Origin: Siphonodentalium dalli | Taxonomy: Eukaryota; Mollusca; Scaphopoda; Gadilida; Siphonodentaliidae | Assembly (NCBI GenBank): GCA_032622095.1 | Contig: CP136066.1 | Coordinates: forward strand, 196,466,816-196,530,815 | Direction: 5' to 3' | Length of the DNA: 64,000 nucleotides | Part shown: positions 50,351-61,862 of the stretch, in pieces | Position numbering within the stretch: position 1 is the first letter of the stretch | Layout of the letters: the number at the start of each line of letters is the position of its first letter | The notes under the pieces: model-generated | Database searches by the model: none | Seen by the model: the letters and a program-made list of their open reading frames with translations, nothing else | Told to the model about the DNA's origin: nothing | Position numbers and translations under genes: made by a program

Positions 50351-52031
50351 CATCGGCATCAATCTCTTCCGGTGAAGTACATATCTGGCGCACGAAAATA
50401 TGCCAAAAGTAAAAGCCAGTTGTTCTACATGTATTTAGAATAGGACACAAGAGATTCCCTTTGCGTGTATTGACTGTATTCCAAATATACATATACCATC
50501 ACGGAGGCATCAATCTCTTCCGCGGTGAAGTACATATCTATAGCGTATGTTATTTATTAAAGGCTAAAATGCGTCAAAAGTAAACACACGACGTGAATGC
50601 ATTGTTCATGCTCGCCATATGGAGACACTAGCGATGTTGGTGGAATCGTGGCCATCCGTGTCTGCATAGCCGCTCCACGTGAGAAGTCCCAACAAATCCC
50701 CATCTCTTCTGTTTATAATATAAACATTCGATAACTTAGACATTATTAGCCTCAATAGAGCTAATGCGAGCAATGGGTTTCATATTTGTCCGTGTCTAAA
50801 ATTGTGAACGATATGGTGGTTTCTTGTGAAAATAGTAGAATTGTGTCTGTATACCGGAACAGCACAGCTAGATATCGGGGCAGTAGGACACGCACCATGC
50901 ATACAGTTTATACAGGATTGAGGGATAACGGTCAGATAAATTCCAGCTTACTATAGCCGATAATACCGGGCAAAAGTAAAAAGTAAAATCTTGTAATAAC
51001 CATCATTTGTACGCTACGAGCATCGAGAAAATCCGCAAAAGCACCCACCAGTTTTTACATTGAACCGAGTATAGTCTATCATACTTGATAACGCTCTTTT
51101 TCATGTATATACACAACTCCTAAGATAGATATTTCGTGCATTTATATATCGATCTAGCTTATCTATCCTCCCTATATTTACGTATATATAGTATATATAC
51201 AAAGTAACTTGGAGGTTCAATTAGCCATGTCCTTTTAAAGTGAACTATGATAATATCTCAAGCTCTAAGCTCATATTATTTGTTCACTTTTGCAGTTGAC
51301 AAGTCACACATGTTCATGATTTATCGGTGTCAGTTCAACATGGCACATTTCATCACCCTCAACATCAAATATGCTTTGGAGTGAAATAGAGTTATCCGCA
51401 TGTCACCAGGCCCATAAAACCTTCACTGACCACAGTCCAGATGTTTTGACGAACATAAAACAATCTTCGGCCAAGACGTCCAAATTCGTCGGAAGTCGGA
51501 ATGTGACTTCTCCATACTGTTGCCAACAGGATGGAAGATCCAGGAAAGTGATGATTTTGTTTTTGGTTATAATTATAATAGTTAATTTGCTTTCACTGTG
51601 ATCAGAATCCCCTGCTATACCGGTGAGATCCAAGGTTTGCATCATATTTGCATTATTTTTCTTCCTGTGTTAATATTATCGAATAAATCCCTGTACTTTT
51701 TTAATTATAATATATTTTATCATAAATTAATTTACAAGGATATTGGGGAACAAGTTCTTACAAATTACAAGATGAATGCCCCCGTTCTCAAGTATATATA
51801 CAAAGTATTGATTACATGATTCTAAACCAGATGACAGGAATATATTTACGGTACATATACATGATGAAGTTTCGTTTTGCTGGGCGAAAAAAAGAGTAGA
51901 GTTGGTGTAAATCAGAATGGTGTGAAGAGTGTGTGTGTGACTTCGAATGGGTATACTAACATTATGATTCTTTCTATTTTGTTTTCTGAATAAACATAAT
52001 GTACCGTCTGAGCGACCCCTGACATTCTTAA

Positions 52032-52478
52032 AGGCACCCAATCGGACCAGGCGGTCCCCATTCCAGCAAGATACAACAACAAAAATGCGCTTTTGTCATC
52101 AGAATCGATTTATTGCAACATAATAATGCTAACCACTGTCAACTATGGTATAAAATTTCCCAAAACTTGTTATTTTTCAACATTTTGTTCAACAAAATAT
52201 GGCCGTATTATCACTAAAGTAACACGATATTTTACCGTATTACCACTTGATTTTTGAGTTATCCATCTTCATCCGCAATTTTGTCCGAGACCCTCCGTTT
52301 GACCGCGTGTTTCTGTGCGACATATTATTACACATCTCGAGAAATAACAAACTTCAAAAATCAATATCTGATCACTCTGAGCTTTGATGTGGTGGGTTCC
52401 TCGACTCGAATCAAATATTTGTTACCCCCGAATCCAAAGAAATAGTAATTTAGGAGCGTCTGATCGGATTGTGTACCT
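52032..52478. mobile_element. AGGTACTCAATCCGAT-family TTAA element, copy 4 (complete)
   Basis: AGGCACCCAATCGGACC at the left and ATCGGATTGTGTACCT at the right, with TTAA at 52028-52031 and 52479-52482. 447 bp, non-coding, no hairpin cassette. Confidence 0.8.
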
Positions 52479-52595
52479 TTAATGGGATAATAATTCATTA
52501 TATTTTGTTTTCTGATAAACACCTTACATATGTTTCTCCATGTATACTATATATATAAGCCGTATATGTCTACATTGTAAATAAGGTCTACAATC

Positions 52596-53524
52596 GTCCT
52601 ATATGACATCCGCAATGGTTAGATTACCAGTGACTGTCGTGTGTAAGGCTGTGCACGTGAGGTCTGAGTTGTTCCTTGTAACGAGTCACATCGTGTTAGT
52701 GTAAAGGAGACCACGGCATATGGAAATTAACCCTTTACCCAACAAACCGGCCAAAACCGTTCAAATAAAGCTTCAACAGCCTAAAATATCTTCGGTCTGT
52801 CTCAATAGAACCATGCATACAAATATGGATATCATTGGAACCGGCTCCTTGGCCACATTGTGATAGTTACAGTTATGCCCTGTGTCAATGCATTCTCTTA
52901 TATATGCGAGTCGACCATATGTCGCCTCGCATATATAAGAGAATGCATTGGCCTAAAAACAATCTTTTTTTAACACTTTTTACCATTTTTTCTTACATTC
53001 TTTAACAATTTTATAATGTTTAATGTGTTAAGCCAATGCATTCTCGTATATATGCGAGGCGACCTATGGTCGACTCGCATATATAAGAGAATGCATTGGC
53101 ACAGGGCCGTTCTGTTGGGTAAATGGTTAAAATATGGGTTTGACTTTGTTATATGTCCTATATGACAGCCGCAATGGTTAGATTACCAGTGACTGTCGTG
53201 TATAAGGCTGTGCACGTGAGGTCTGAGTTGTACATATTTGGAACATGATTAATGTAGAACACGATACGGGGCGCTCTGAGCACTCAATTCATATCAAGAA
53301 TATTTAGTTTGGGGTCAACGATCCAAGTCTTGGTACAATCATTGACAGCACGAGACACCGATACGACAAGCTCCCCACGTGGATTGTTTGTATTCACTTT
53401 AAATCCCATGCTGTTCTAATAGCTCAAATATCGCATCCCAGTGTTCCTTGTAACGAGTCGCATCGTGTTAGTGTAAAGGAGACCACGGCATATGGAAATT
53501 AAAATATGGGTTTGACTTTGTTAT
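52596..53524 (+). repeat. Tandem segmental duplication, one copy carrying a MITE
   Basis: GTCCTATATGACA(T/G)CCGCAATGG starts both units (52596 and 53155), and both end with ATATGGGTTTGACTTTGTTAT. Unit 1 contains the MITE 52731-53126 and lacks about 215 bp that unit 2 has between GTCTGAGTTGT and TCCTTGTAACGAG. Confidence 0.88.
52731..53126 (+). mobile_element. CCCTTTACCCAACA-family double-hairpin MITE, copy 5, with paralogous empty site
   Basis: TTAA at 52727-52730 and 53127-53130. The duplicated unit reads GGAAATTAAAATATGGG (TTAA 53499-53502) with no insertion, so exactly one TTAA was duplicated. Hairpins at 52884-52952 and 53032-53100, each with one or two point changes. Confidence 0.93.
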
Positions 53525-53674
53525 AATAATAGCAAGCAGCATGTTTAATTCATGGTTTCATTCTGATGGTGAGATTTGGTTACCCGTGGCCGTGATGGGA
53601 TCTGTGACGCACGATTATTGGTTGTAACATATAGACCAGAGACATCTATAACTCCCACTGTCGCAATGCCCCCA

Positions 53675-53905
53675 ATTAAAACCCTTTCATAAAGTGTCAT
53701 TGTGTGAGCTGCTTTGGTGCAGCATTATAAGTATCCTAGCTGTGCCAGTGCATTAATATATGAAGCATGCATATGGAACCTCGCGTATTGACTTACAATG
53801 TCGAGGTATATATTGTTAAGCTGGCAAATGCAATCTCTTAATATGCACTGGCACAGGGTATTCGCAATATTTCAGGAAGCTCCAATCATGGAAGTGTTAA
53901 GTCGT
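53675..53905. mobile_element. CCCTTTCATG-family MITE, strongly decayed
   Basis: The left side has AAACCCTTTCATAAAG and GCTGCTTTGGTGCAGCATTA; the right side has CAATCATGGAAGTGTTAA. Hairpin remnants near 53740-53790 and 53825-53855 have lost most pairing. Confidence 0.55.
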
Positions 53906-55626
53906 CCAGAAAAAGTTGGTCGAATTATTTGAGTGCCTTGGTTCGAAGTGCACTTTACACCGGCATCACCTGGGGTCACCATTGGTCATATATTGGGTGA
54001 ATAGTCAGTCATATATAATGACCGATTTACATCTTAAAATATTCATAACCACGAATTCCACTCCTACTTGGACTCGATAGACTGGGATACAGAAATTCTG
54101 TGCATTACAAGAACTAATGTTACACTGGTTAGGTATTTAACAATTAATTGCCATGCATAATGAAATCAGCTACCGGTATGTCCTACGTATTGTAAGCCTA
54201 CCTGAGGGCTTTGTTTGAAAATTGAACCGCCGCTCGCCAACTTACAGTTTATAGATACTTATTATGCTGTCAGTTTGCGCGTTTAAAGATAAGGGCGGTG
54301 ATGGCGGTGGGTATGCTGTTAAAATATTCACCGCCGTCAAAAACCGCCATAAACAGAAGGAATAGTAAGATATAGACAGGTCTACTTTGTTCTTATGCCA
54401 ATCATAAATATGGCATAAACAGTATGTTATTGTCAATTCCCCCCTTTGTTATGCAGACAAAGGCAAAAAAAAACGTAAACGTTTCATGGCTTTTGTTTAG
54501 ATCAGGATATGGTAAACATAAAGAGCGTTATTTGTTACTGTTTTCCTGATATGGAAATAATAAAGAGCGTTTATATACCACGTTTGTGTGATTAACCAAT
54601 ATAATTGCGCTGTGTTGTGTAAACAGAAGCACAACTACTGTAACACGAGCAGTCTATTGTTTACGTACACAATCATATGTTTGGCATATGAGCGGAACTG
54701 TATATATTTTGGTGTTCCTTCTGTTGATGGCGATTTGAACAAATATAAATATTTCTGCAACGAACGCCGTCCAAGCCTTTAAATGTATTTTTACACAACA
54801 CATAATTGTTATACCACACCCCGTTCATTAATTTGTGTCCTGACTGATAGTTCACCACAATATTGCAACTTGTAGGGCAAAAAGAATCAATCACGTCGGT
54901 CTCATTTTAAGCGTTGTAAGCGGCAATATTTTCATGAGTATAAGCGACAGAAGGAACACTTTCAACCATTCGGCTAACATCGGCAGTGTCCGTACAATAA
55001 GGTCAAGGCTCTGGGAGTTTCGCGGTTTCAATGAGACCAGCGTGGCTGAAAGAGGCAGTATGTAACCTTTGCACTTGAACAGTTAGTAACAATAGTACAT
55101 GTAATAAAATAACCAGAGGAAAATTGAGAAAACAGCAACAACAACATATTACTAGTAATAACCTTCACACATCTCAAATAGAGGACTAATTATCAGGTAA
55201 CCTGGGGGGGGGGGGGGCGTCGCTCGTGGGGACCACGGGGGTGGTGGTGATCAGGTTAAAATTTCCAACTGAACCCCTTTCCAACCAACCTAACCCCATT
55301 TATATCATTTGAAAAGTTCCTACTAATGGTCATTTCAGACCAAACATTTGACCGAAAGACGCAAAAGTAGAACAATAATTGCCTTATAAATATTAAAATT
55401 TTGCAATATTATTATATTTGGCAGTTCTGGATGTTTGGTCTGAATTTTCCTATTAATATAGTATTAATGTTGTGCCAGGCAGTCGGCATGAAATTTCCAA
55501 CTGTTGGATAATTTTTTACCTAAGTCAGTTGGTGTGGTGGACATTAGCTAGAGTAGAGACTTGTGGCATGATTTAGTTAATTACTTACTTTTATCACATT
55601 CAAAATAGGTCAATACAAGCATGTAC

Positions 55627-55757
55627 CAGTAATGCTCTAATTAATCGACTCCTTAAACACAGCAGAATTATGGCCCTTTTCAGGATTTAGTCGGAAATAT
55701 GGCTTGTTGCCATTCATCAGAAAGCTCTTGTGGAGTTGATTAATTAGAGCGTTACTG
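55627..55757. mobile_element. CAGTAATGC-family palindromic MITE, arm-deleted copy
   Basis: Left arm intact to the apex (GAAAGCTCTTG), then directly the last ~27 bases of the right arm. TA follows at 55758-55759. The break is at nearly the same place as in 19593-19724. Confidence 0.8.
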
Positions 55758-56058
55758 TAGTAAATGTTTATACTGTACAGGTTCTTATTTACAGATATTT
55801 TGCCACAGAAAGACATATTGATGTGATCAATCGACATTTACTAGTATTATCAACAAAAACTGCTTCCAAATGTCCCACACCTTTGGCACTTTTGCTATTA
55901 CTCAATCTCAGTGGGCTTTTTGTCGATTTTGAGTATATATTCGGTTGGCACAGCATGCAGAACATGTATGGCAGATTTGATCTATCTTCATCTTTAAAAT
56001 CACTGTAGCAGGAAACAAGCAACACTCTTCATTAATGTTGCTTTCTTTATATTTGCAG

Positions 56059-56197
56059 GGATTGACCCAGATGCCACAGTTGAACTGGTCACTCCATACA
56101 GAAAAGAGTTATTGCAGCTTCACTTCGAAGTGGTGTTAGTGTGCAATATATCAGGGAACCCCCTCCCATCCTACACCTGGTACAAGAACAAATACAG
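56059..56197 (+). CDS. Ig-superfamily protein, exon 3 (first half of Ig domain 2)
   Basis: The acceptor TATATTTGCAG precedes it; the donor is CAG/GTTTGT at 56198. It enters in phase 1 (completing Trp116) and leaves in phase 2, inside the domain. Residues 116-161 include V-V-L-V-C144, N145-I-S (sequon), G-N-P-L-P and W156-Y-K-N-K. This is the B-strand cysteine, the small-residue-Pro turn and the C-strand tryptophan of an I-set Ig domain. The linker I-D-P-D-A-T-V-E-L joins it tightly to domain 1. Confidence 0.92.
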
Positions 56198-57451
56198 GTT
56201 TGTTGTTTTCAATATATATATAGATCAATAGCTCAGTGGAATTAGTTGTTCGTTTATTTGTGTAAAACTGTTATGTCTTCTCACTAATGATTAGGGATGT
56301 GGCTAGAGTGTCTTATGGCCTTTATGGGGGTGTCAAACTATTAATTAGCAACCAACCCCCCTCTTCAGTATAAATCAGCAACCATTGACGATTATGTATA
56401 GTAAAAGTAGTTCAAAATGGACGTTGTACAAACGTAAAACTACTTTCAATCCGGAACAGATACGGTACCGGTATATAAGCTGTATACTTTACAATGGAAT
56501 ATTCATTAGTACTGCTTGTTTATATTTACCAATATTCATAATTGCCAACAACTGTGAATTTGACTGCACCTGACCCCCCTAGGCCCCTACCTATGTCCCT
56601 GCCACCCAAACTGAAAACTCAGGTGCCTAATATAAATAGTGTCAGCATGGTTATTCATTTTGGAGAAAATTCCCAAACGATCACTATTTTTTGGCATTGA
56701 GACATAGAGTGAAATTGCCATGATGCCATCACTATTAATTTCAGCCTAAATCCCTACCCATCACTATTTAATATTAATTTCAGCCTAAATCCCCACCCAT
56801 CACTATTATTACATGTAGGTCATCACATTTGTTAGGCACCTGAGAGTACGGTACATGTACATCATGATATATCTTCCAAATGTCTAGCGCCACATTTAAG
56901 TCCCCTGGCACAGCACTGTAAACTTTATATGGTGGACAGAAACAAACATTTTTGTGTGAAAGATATATCCAAATAGCACAGGGATGATCAAACAATTATT
57001 TATTTAATATGAACAACTCATAATTATTATTAACTCGGTCATGTTTAAGTGGGACTTGCATAACTCTTAGACTCATCTTCAAATGTCAGTACAGAGTAAT
57101 TTCTGTCAATGGAAATTGGTTCGCCATAAAAGTATTGACATTTTTAAAATTACTTTGTTTGATGGCATTAATTATTTCACAGTCCATTGCAGGACCACTC
57201 ATTATAACCAATCAAATCTTACTTTACATAAACGAATCCCATCAAATGTCAGTTTATTGGAAACGAAATCTTGTTACATGCTGAAATGTGGCTGGTAAGC
57301 CTGGTATAATTTGTTATACTATCTTGATGAATAAAAATAAAAACTAATATTCAGCCCTGGAGTATTCTGTTCTTATCAGTCCCTTGAGAATAAGTTATTT
57401 GATTGAATTGAAATTGGAATCAACTGTCTGTGGGAGTGTGCTAGGCTTCTA

Positions 57452-57664
57452 CAGTAATGCTCTAATTAATCGACCTCTTAACCAAAGCAGAATTATGGGT
57501 AACTTTTCAGGATTTAGTCGGAAATATGGCTTGTTGCCATTCATCGGAAAGCTCTCAGGGAGAGCTTTCCGATGAATGGCAACAAGCCATATTTCCGACT
57601 AAATCCTGAAAAGTTACCCATAATTCTGCTTTGGTTAAGAGGTCGATTAATTAGAGCATTACTG
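57452..57664. mobile_element. CAGTAATGC-family palindromic MITE, intact copy (213 bp)
   Basis: TA flanks at 57450-57451 and 57665-57666. The arms are essentially identical reverse complements: even variants such as ACCTCTTAACCAAAGC are mirrored by GCTTTGGTTAAGAGGT. This suggests arm-to-arm correction or recent origin. Confidence 0.92.
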
Positions 57665-58326
57665 TATATGGCACAAACTAATCCTGCTGGCAAGCTGGCT
57701 CTCATGCACTGACTATTACATCAGAGTTTATTTTTTATCCTATCCTCCTGGAAATCAGGTATTATATATAGACAGAGCGTAATTTGTGTCTGAATGGAAA
57801 AGCTTTTATCAAATGATTGTTGGATACTATAATGACATACCGCTATTTGCGATGTGGTTATACACAGGGATGTAGCGAGAGGGGGTGTTGCCCCACAACT
57901 GTGGTCAAAATTTTCAACAGAAGATTGTTCATATCTGAATTAACGGCAATTAAAATTATCAGACCAAAAATAGGCTGAGAATTTTCTGATAGGGGGAGGT
58001 GAAGTTGGCTATTCCTAGGTGGACAATGGAGACAAATCCATGTAATACACATTCTCTTCAGTTTTTTCTGTATTTTATTCACATAAAAGTTAATTGTAGA
58101 CTTGAAATCATGTTTTATAAAAATGATCTATTATATATTTTGGAACTTCATGCTGTGTGTATGTATAATGATATGTATGTATGTATGTTAGTACGTACAT
58201 AGGTACATACATATGTACGTGCATAATTTTAATTTACGTACATTACATACATATGTATGCACGTCTATAACTTAGACACATACATACATACAAACAAACA
58301 TATGTACGTACATATGTATGTACGTG

Positions 58327-59000
58327 TCTAAGTTATAGACTCAAAATCTGCTCGACCGATCCAACTCAAATTTGGTATGTAAGCCTACCTTGATCCTGGG
58401 AACAATATGGGCAGGTGACGTCCAATTTCACATGTGACTGTGTCCTTGACCTCGCACATATACGCTCATATAGGCATGTTTCTGGACCTCAACCAATCCG
58501 ACTCAAATTTGTTATGTAGGCCTACATTGATCCCGTGAACAATATGGGCAGGTGACGTCCAATTTCACATGTGACTGTGTCCTTGACCTCGCACATATAC
58601 GCTCATATAGGCATGTTTCTGGACCTCAACCAATCCGACTCAAATTTGTTATGTAGGCCTACATTGATCCCATGAACAATATGGGCAGGTGACGTCCAAT
58701 TTCACATGTGACTGTGTCCTTGACCTCGCACATATACGCTCATATAGGCATGTTTCTGGACCTCAACCAATCCGACTCAAATTTGTTATGTAGGCCTACA
58801 TTGATCCCGTGTACAATATGGGCGGGTCCAATTTCATGTGCGACCGTGCGTGTCCTCGACCTCGCTCATATACGCTAATATAGGCATGTTTCTGGACCGA
58901 TCAAATAATAGTTTGTCCAGACGCTGTATATTCTGCCCAGGCGGAGGCGATCACAAAGAAATCCCTAAATAACCCGGACGAAGTCGTGCACATCAGCTAG
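58327..59000 (+). mobile_element. Helitron-like element with internal 137-bp tandem repeats
   Basis: It starts TCTAAGTTATAGACTC, carries the GACCGATCCAACTCAAATTTGG subterminal motif (broken here as GACCGATCC / AACTCAAATTT), and ends CCCGGACGAAGTCG...CAGCTAG before T. The same CCCGGACGAAGTCG 3' motif ends the minus-strand element at 15145-15746. Non-coding. Confidence 0.7.
58385..58900 (+). repeat. 137-bp tandem repeat, ~3.8 copies
   Basis: GGGCAGGTGACGTCCAATTTC recurs in part at 58409, 58546 and 58683, and as a diverged GGGCGGGTCC at 58820, a constant spacing of 137 bp. The unit also contains CCTTGACCTCGCACATA and GGCATGTTTCTGGACC. Confidence 0.9.
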
Positions 59001-59035
59001 TATTGTTATAATTATGTGCCAGAAGAGATACACTA

Positions 59036-59248
59036 CAGTAATGCCCTAAGTAATCGACTCCTTAACCACAGCAGCGTTATGGGTAACTTTTTAGGATTTA
59101 GTCGGAAATATGGCTTGTTGCCATTCACCAGAAAGCTCTCCCTGAGAGCTTTCCGATGAATGGCAACAAGCCATATTTCCGACTAAATCCTGAAAAGTTA
59201 CCCATAATTCTGTTGTGGTTAAGGAGTTGATTACTTAGGGCATTACTG
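59036..59248. mobile_element. CAGTAATGC-family palindromic MITE, full-length copy
   Basis: TA flanks at 59034-59035 and 59249-59250. The arms differ at several positions (for example AGCGTTATGG against CCATAATTCT), so it is older than 57452-57664. It lies 35 bp after the Helitron-like terminus. Confidence 0.9.
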
Positions 59249-60003
59249 TACCTTTAAGCGTAATCTTCATGGGATCTTAGGGTTACTCACTAGTGCTTAC
59301 AGTGTTCTTACATTAGGTGATTGGCTGTATGTTCATACTATGTTGGTCCTTTGTTAAATCCTACTTAGTCAAAGAGTCTCTTCCTAGACAAAGAATCGCA
59401 CCATGGGACTAATGGTCCCTACTTGTATTCTAATGACGCAGCTTACTAGGAACATGAGACGTCAAGAGAACATTAGAGTAATCATGAAAAATTAAATCCT
59501 TCACAGTGGGGTAAAAAACGCAGCAAATTACTAAAAAATTTCATCATCTTCCCTGTAGGCTGTTTTTTTCTTCTGAGGATGTATATGCTACACTTTACTA
59601 GAGAAGATAGCCGGTCTGGTTGTGGGCTACAAACACATCATACTTAGGAATTATCAATTACTCATCAGGGGATCTGATAGACAGAGTAGAAAGCATCAAT
59701 GATTCTTGTGTCCAGGATGTGGCTACTAAAGTCATTTCAAATGGGGTGGGAGGTATTCACCTCCCAATTTCCAAATGGACGTGCCAACCTCCAAATTTCC
59801 ATTACGGTACATTAGTGAGTTGGTGGGGAGGTGCAAGGGAGTGTATCTAACCCTTAAACTTTGGCCAACATTTTCAACAGTTGGAAATTTCATGACTGAC
59901 ACATCATTAGTTGAAAATTCAGACCAAAAATAGGATTAAATTTTTCTGAAACCGGGTAGTTTAATATTCGAATCAAATTATAGTAAAAAGTTATTAATAT
60001 TAT

Positions 60004-60768
60004 TCACCATAAGGTGTCTGACCTTAGTAGGAACATCCAGTTATATTCTATGTTTCGCCGACGTTGGGTGTTTGTCTCGATGTCTGGGTCCGTATGTAGG
60101 ACTTGTATAACACGGTATTGGAGGTCACCAATTTGGTGGTCTCCCTGGGTAAAGTGTGTACTGACTGGTTTTTGGGCCGATTTTTGAATATCCCTAATAT
60201 GTTCTTTCATTCTGACTTTGAAAGAGCGTTTGGTTTCTCCTACATATTGATGTTTGCATCGTTTGCAAGTGAGAAGATAAATGACATTGCGGGTGTTGCA
60301 ATTGTGGAATTGTTTGCACTGGTATCTTTTACCTGTGTTTGAGCTTTTGAACCATGATGTTTTTGGTAAATGTGAGCAAGTGGAGCATTGTTTGTCGTTG
60401 CATTGCTCCGTGAAATTAGGTATTGTTTTGCCATGAATTTGTGGTTTCGGTGGTGGGTACTGCAATTGGGATCGTACCAAAAGGTGTTTAATGTTTGGAT
60501 TTCTTCGGAAAGCCAGTATTTGGCTTTCTGTGAATAGATGTTGTAGATTCTCAGACATTTGGAGTATGGGCCAACAATCTTTGATGATGTTGTATACCTT
60601 GTAGCCGCCTGGGTTGTAATTGGTTACAAATGGGATTCTTTTCGAACCCACTGTTGGCTTTTTCTGTTTGTATTTTAGCGTTTGTGTGCGGTCAATTGTG
60701 TTGACTTTATCAAGCGCTTGTGTTAACAGTTTTTGGGGGTATCCTCTGTTCAAAAAATGTTTGGTCAT
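60004..60768 (-). pseudogene. GIY-YIG endonuclease part of the Penelope-like element (254 codons)
   Basis: In this frame a Cys cluster (Cys123, Cys128, Cys131, then Cys151, His156, Cys157) precedes the GIY-YIG core: V-I-Y at 162-164, Y-V-G at 175-177, the following E-T-K-R and R-S-F-K-V-R-M-K-E-H with His190. Cys/His zinc-type linkers before GIY-YIG are known in Penelope-like elements. The domain is intact over its length and ends at a normal stop, but it lacks a promoter and the RT core, so I call it a relic. The upstream in-frame TGA is consistent with a CGA-to-TGA change. Confidence 0.85.
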
Positions 60769-61008
60769 TTCTTGGGCATGGAGATCGAGTTGTGTTTGGT
60801 CAGTGCAGATTCGTTTAAGTCATAGGAACTGGCTATAAGGTGTGCTGGTGAGGCAGTTCTTAGGATGACATGAGTCAAATCTGACATAGCTGTGTGTATC
60901 AGTAGGCTTGGTGTAGAGGTCTACATTGAGTTGGTTGCCTGTTCTTGTGACGTTGGTGTCTAGGAATGTAACTTTTGTGTGAGAATGTTCAGCTGTGAAA
61001 GGTGCCAA
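60004..61008 (-). mobile_element. Penelope-like retroelement, 5'-truncated and inactive
   Basis: One minus-strand frame runs from about 61008 to a stop at 60004 and is broken only by an in-frame TGA at 60820-60822. The upstream part has the C-terminal reverse transcriptase region of Penelope-like elements: V-T-F-L-D-T-N-V, D-L-Y-T-K-P-T-D-T-H and C-H-P-K-N-C ... P-Y-S-Q. The downstream part has a GIY-YIG endonuclease. The catalytic RT core (YxDD) is absent, so the copy is truncated at its 5' side, as is usual for non-LTR-type insertions. It sits antisense inside intron 3. Confidence 0.88.
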
Positions 61009-61493
61009 ATCACCTGAAGAGCTTGACCCAAGCGAAATCAGACCAAATTACCCTTAAAACAATTAAGTATACGTATAAAATATACCTAATTACCCAAGTT
61101 ATCATACTTACCAAGCAACCAACGAGAATTCACATCGAATTACGCTATATTAAGACAGTTAGGCTTCCCTTGCTAAACTATAATCCTATAGTAAAAAGTT
61201 GTTTTTATTAAGTTATTATATAATTTCAGTTAAATTTGAACTGGGGTATGGCATCCAATTTACTTAAATGGTTACTTGTGTTGTGTGGATGTGGAATAGA
61301 AGGCAGCATCAGTCACATGGACTCTAGTTCTTTGAAGGGGAAGATATTATAAGAACCACCATATGGGGGCTTTGATTTGAGTAGTTTAAAAAATTATAAA
61401 AAATTTAGCCTTGAAAATTGATGGTCGTTTGAATAATAAATAACAATTCAGTTGACTACAGGCTTGTGTAATTTTCTAAATTTTCTTCCACAG

Positions 61494-61654
61494 GATTTTC
61501 AAAACCGACACGACTAGTATACTTGAAGGAGGGAGAAAGTTGCGGATAGAGAGAACAGCAGTGACCGATAATGGCATATATGTATGTAGCGGAGAGAATG
61601 ATGCTGGATTTATCGAAAGCACTCAGACTCAGAACTTCCTTCTCAATATCAGAG
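61494..61654 (+). CDS. Ig-superfamily protein, exon 4 (second half of Ig domain 2)
   Basis: The acceptor TTTTCTTCCACAG ends at 61493 and a GTATAT donor follows at 61655. It enters in phase 2 (completing Arg162) and leaves in phase 1, so domain 2 as a whole is a 1-1 module like domain 1. Residues 163-215 include G-G-R-K-L-R-I (strand E), the D187-N-G-I-Y-V-C193 strand F motif, a G-E-N-D-A-G turn and F-L-L-N-I-R at the end. The next exon lies beyond 64000, so total length, membrane anchor and further domains are unknown. Confidence 0.93.
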
Positions 61655-61862
61655 GTATATACTAATAATAGTAGTCAATCTAATTATACGATGCATTATA
61701 CAGTGCATTAGTTTCCATGCACTAATTATTATATATTACATGACACCGTTGTCACTCCCATCCTCCACCCAGCAAGCAACCCCAGCTTCAACAAATTTGT
61801 GCTCTTATCAAGGTTATCATACTGACAATATCTATTGACGTCCGAATTGAGTACTCTTTTAT

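Larger units (their letters stand above)
21728..56058 (+). other. Intron 2 of the Ig-superfamily gene (~34.3 kb)
   Basis: Bounded by GTGAGT and the acceptor TATATTTGCAG. I found no additional Ig exon inside, but a short or diverged one could be missed. It holds most of the mobile elements listed below. Stretches 22381-24368, 24770-26250, 29934-30502, 31010-33280, 36792-38686, 43897-47520, 47871-50036, 50351-52027 and 53905-55626 contain nothing that I can support beyond low-complexity runs and scattered repeat fragments. Confidence 0.65.
56198..61493 (+). other. Intron 3 of the Ig-superfamily gene (~5.3 kb)
   Basis: A phase 2 intron splitting Ig domain 2, from GTTTGT to TTTTCTTCCACAG. Besides the elements listed separately, 56198-57451 holds a short direct repeat (AATTTCAGCCTAAATCCC, near 56736 and 56778), and 58140-58326 is rich in GTACAT/ATGTAC repeats. 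59251-60003 shows only a dispersed-repeat fragment near 59860-59945. Confidence 0.75.

Noticed and set aside
56059-56197. Alternative reading of exon 3 as running on past 56197
   Set aside because: The frame soon meets a stop after the GTTTGT donor, while splicing to 61494 completes a canonical Ig domain with D-N-G-I-Y-V-C.
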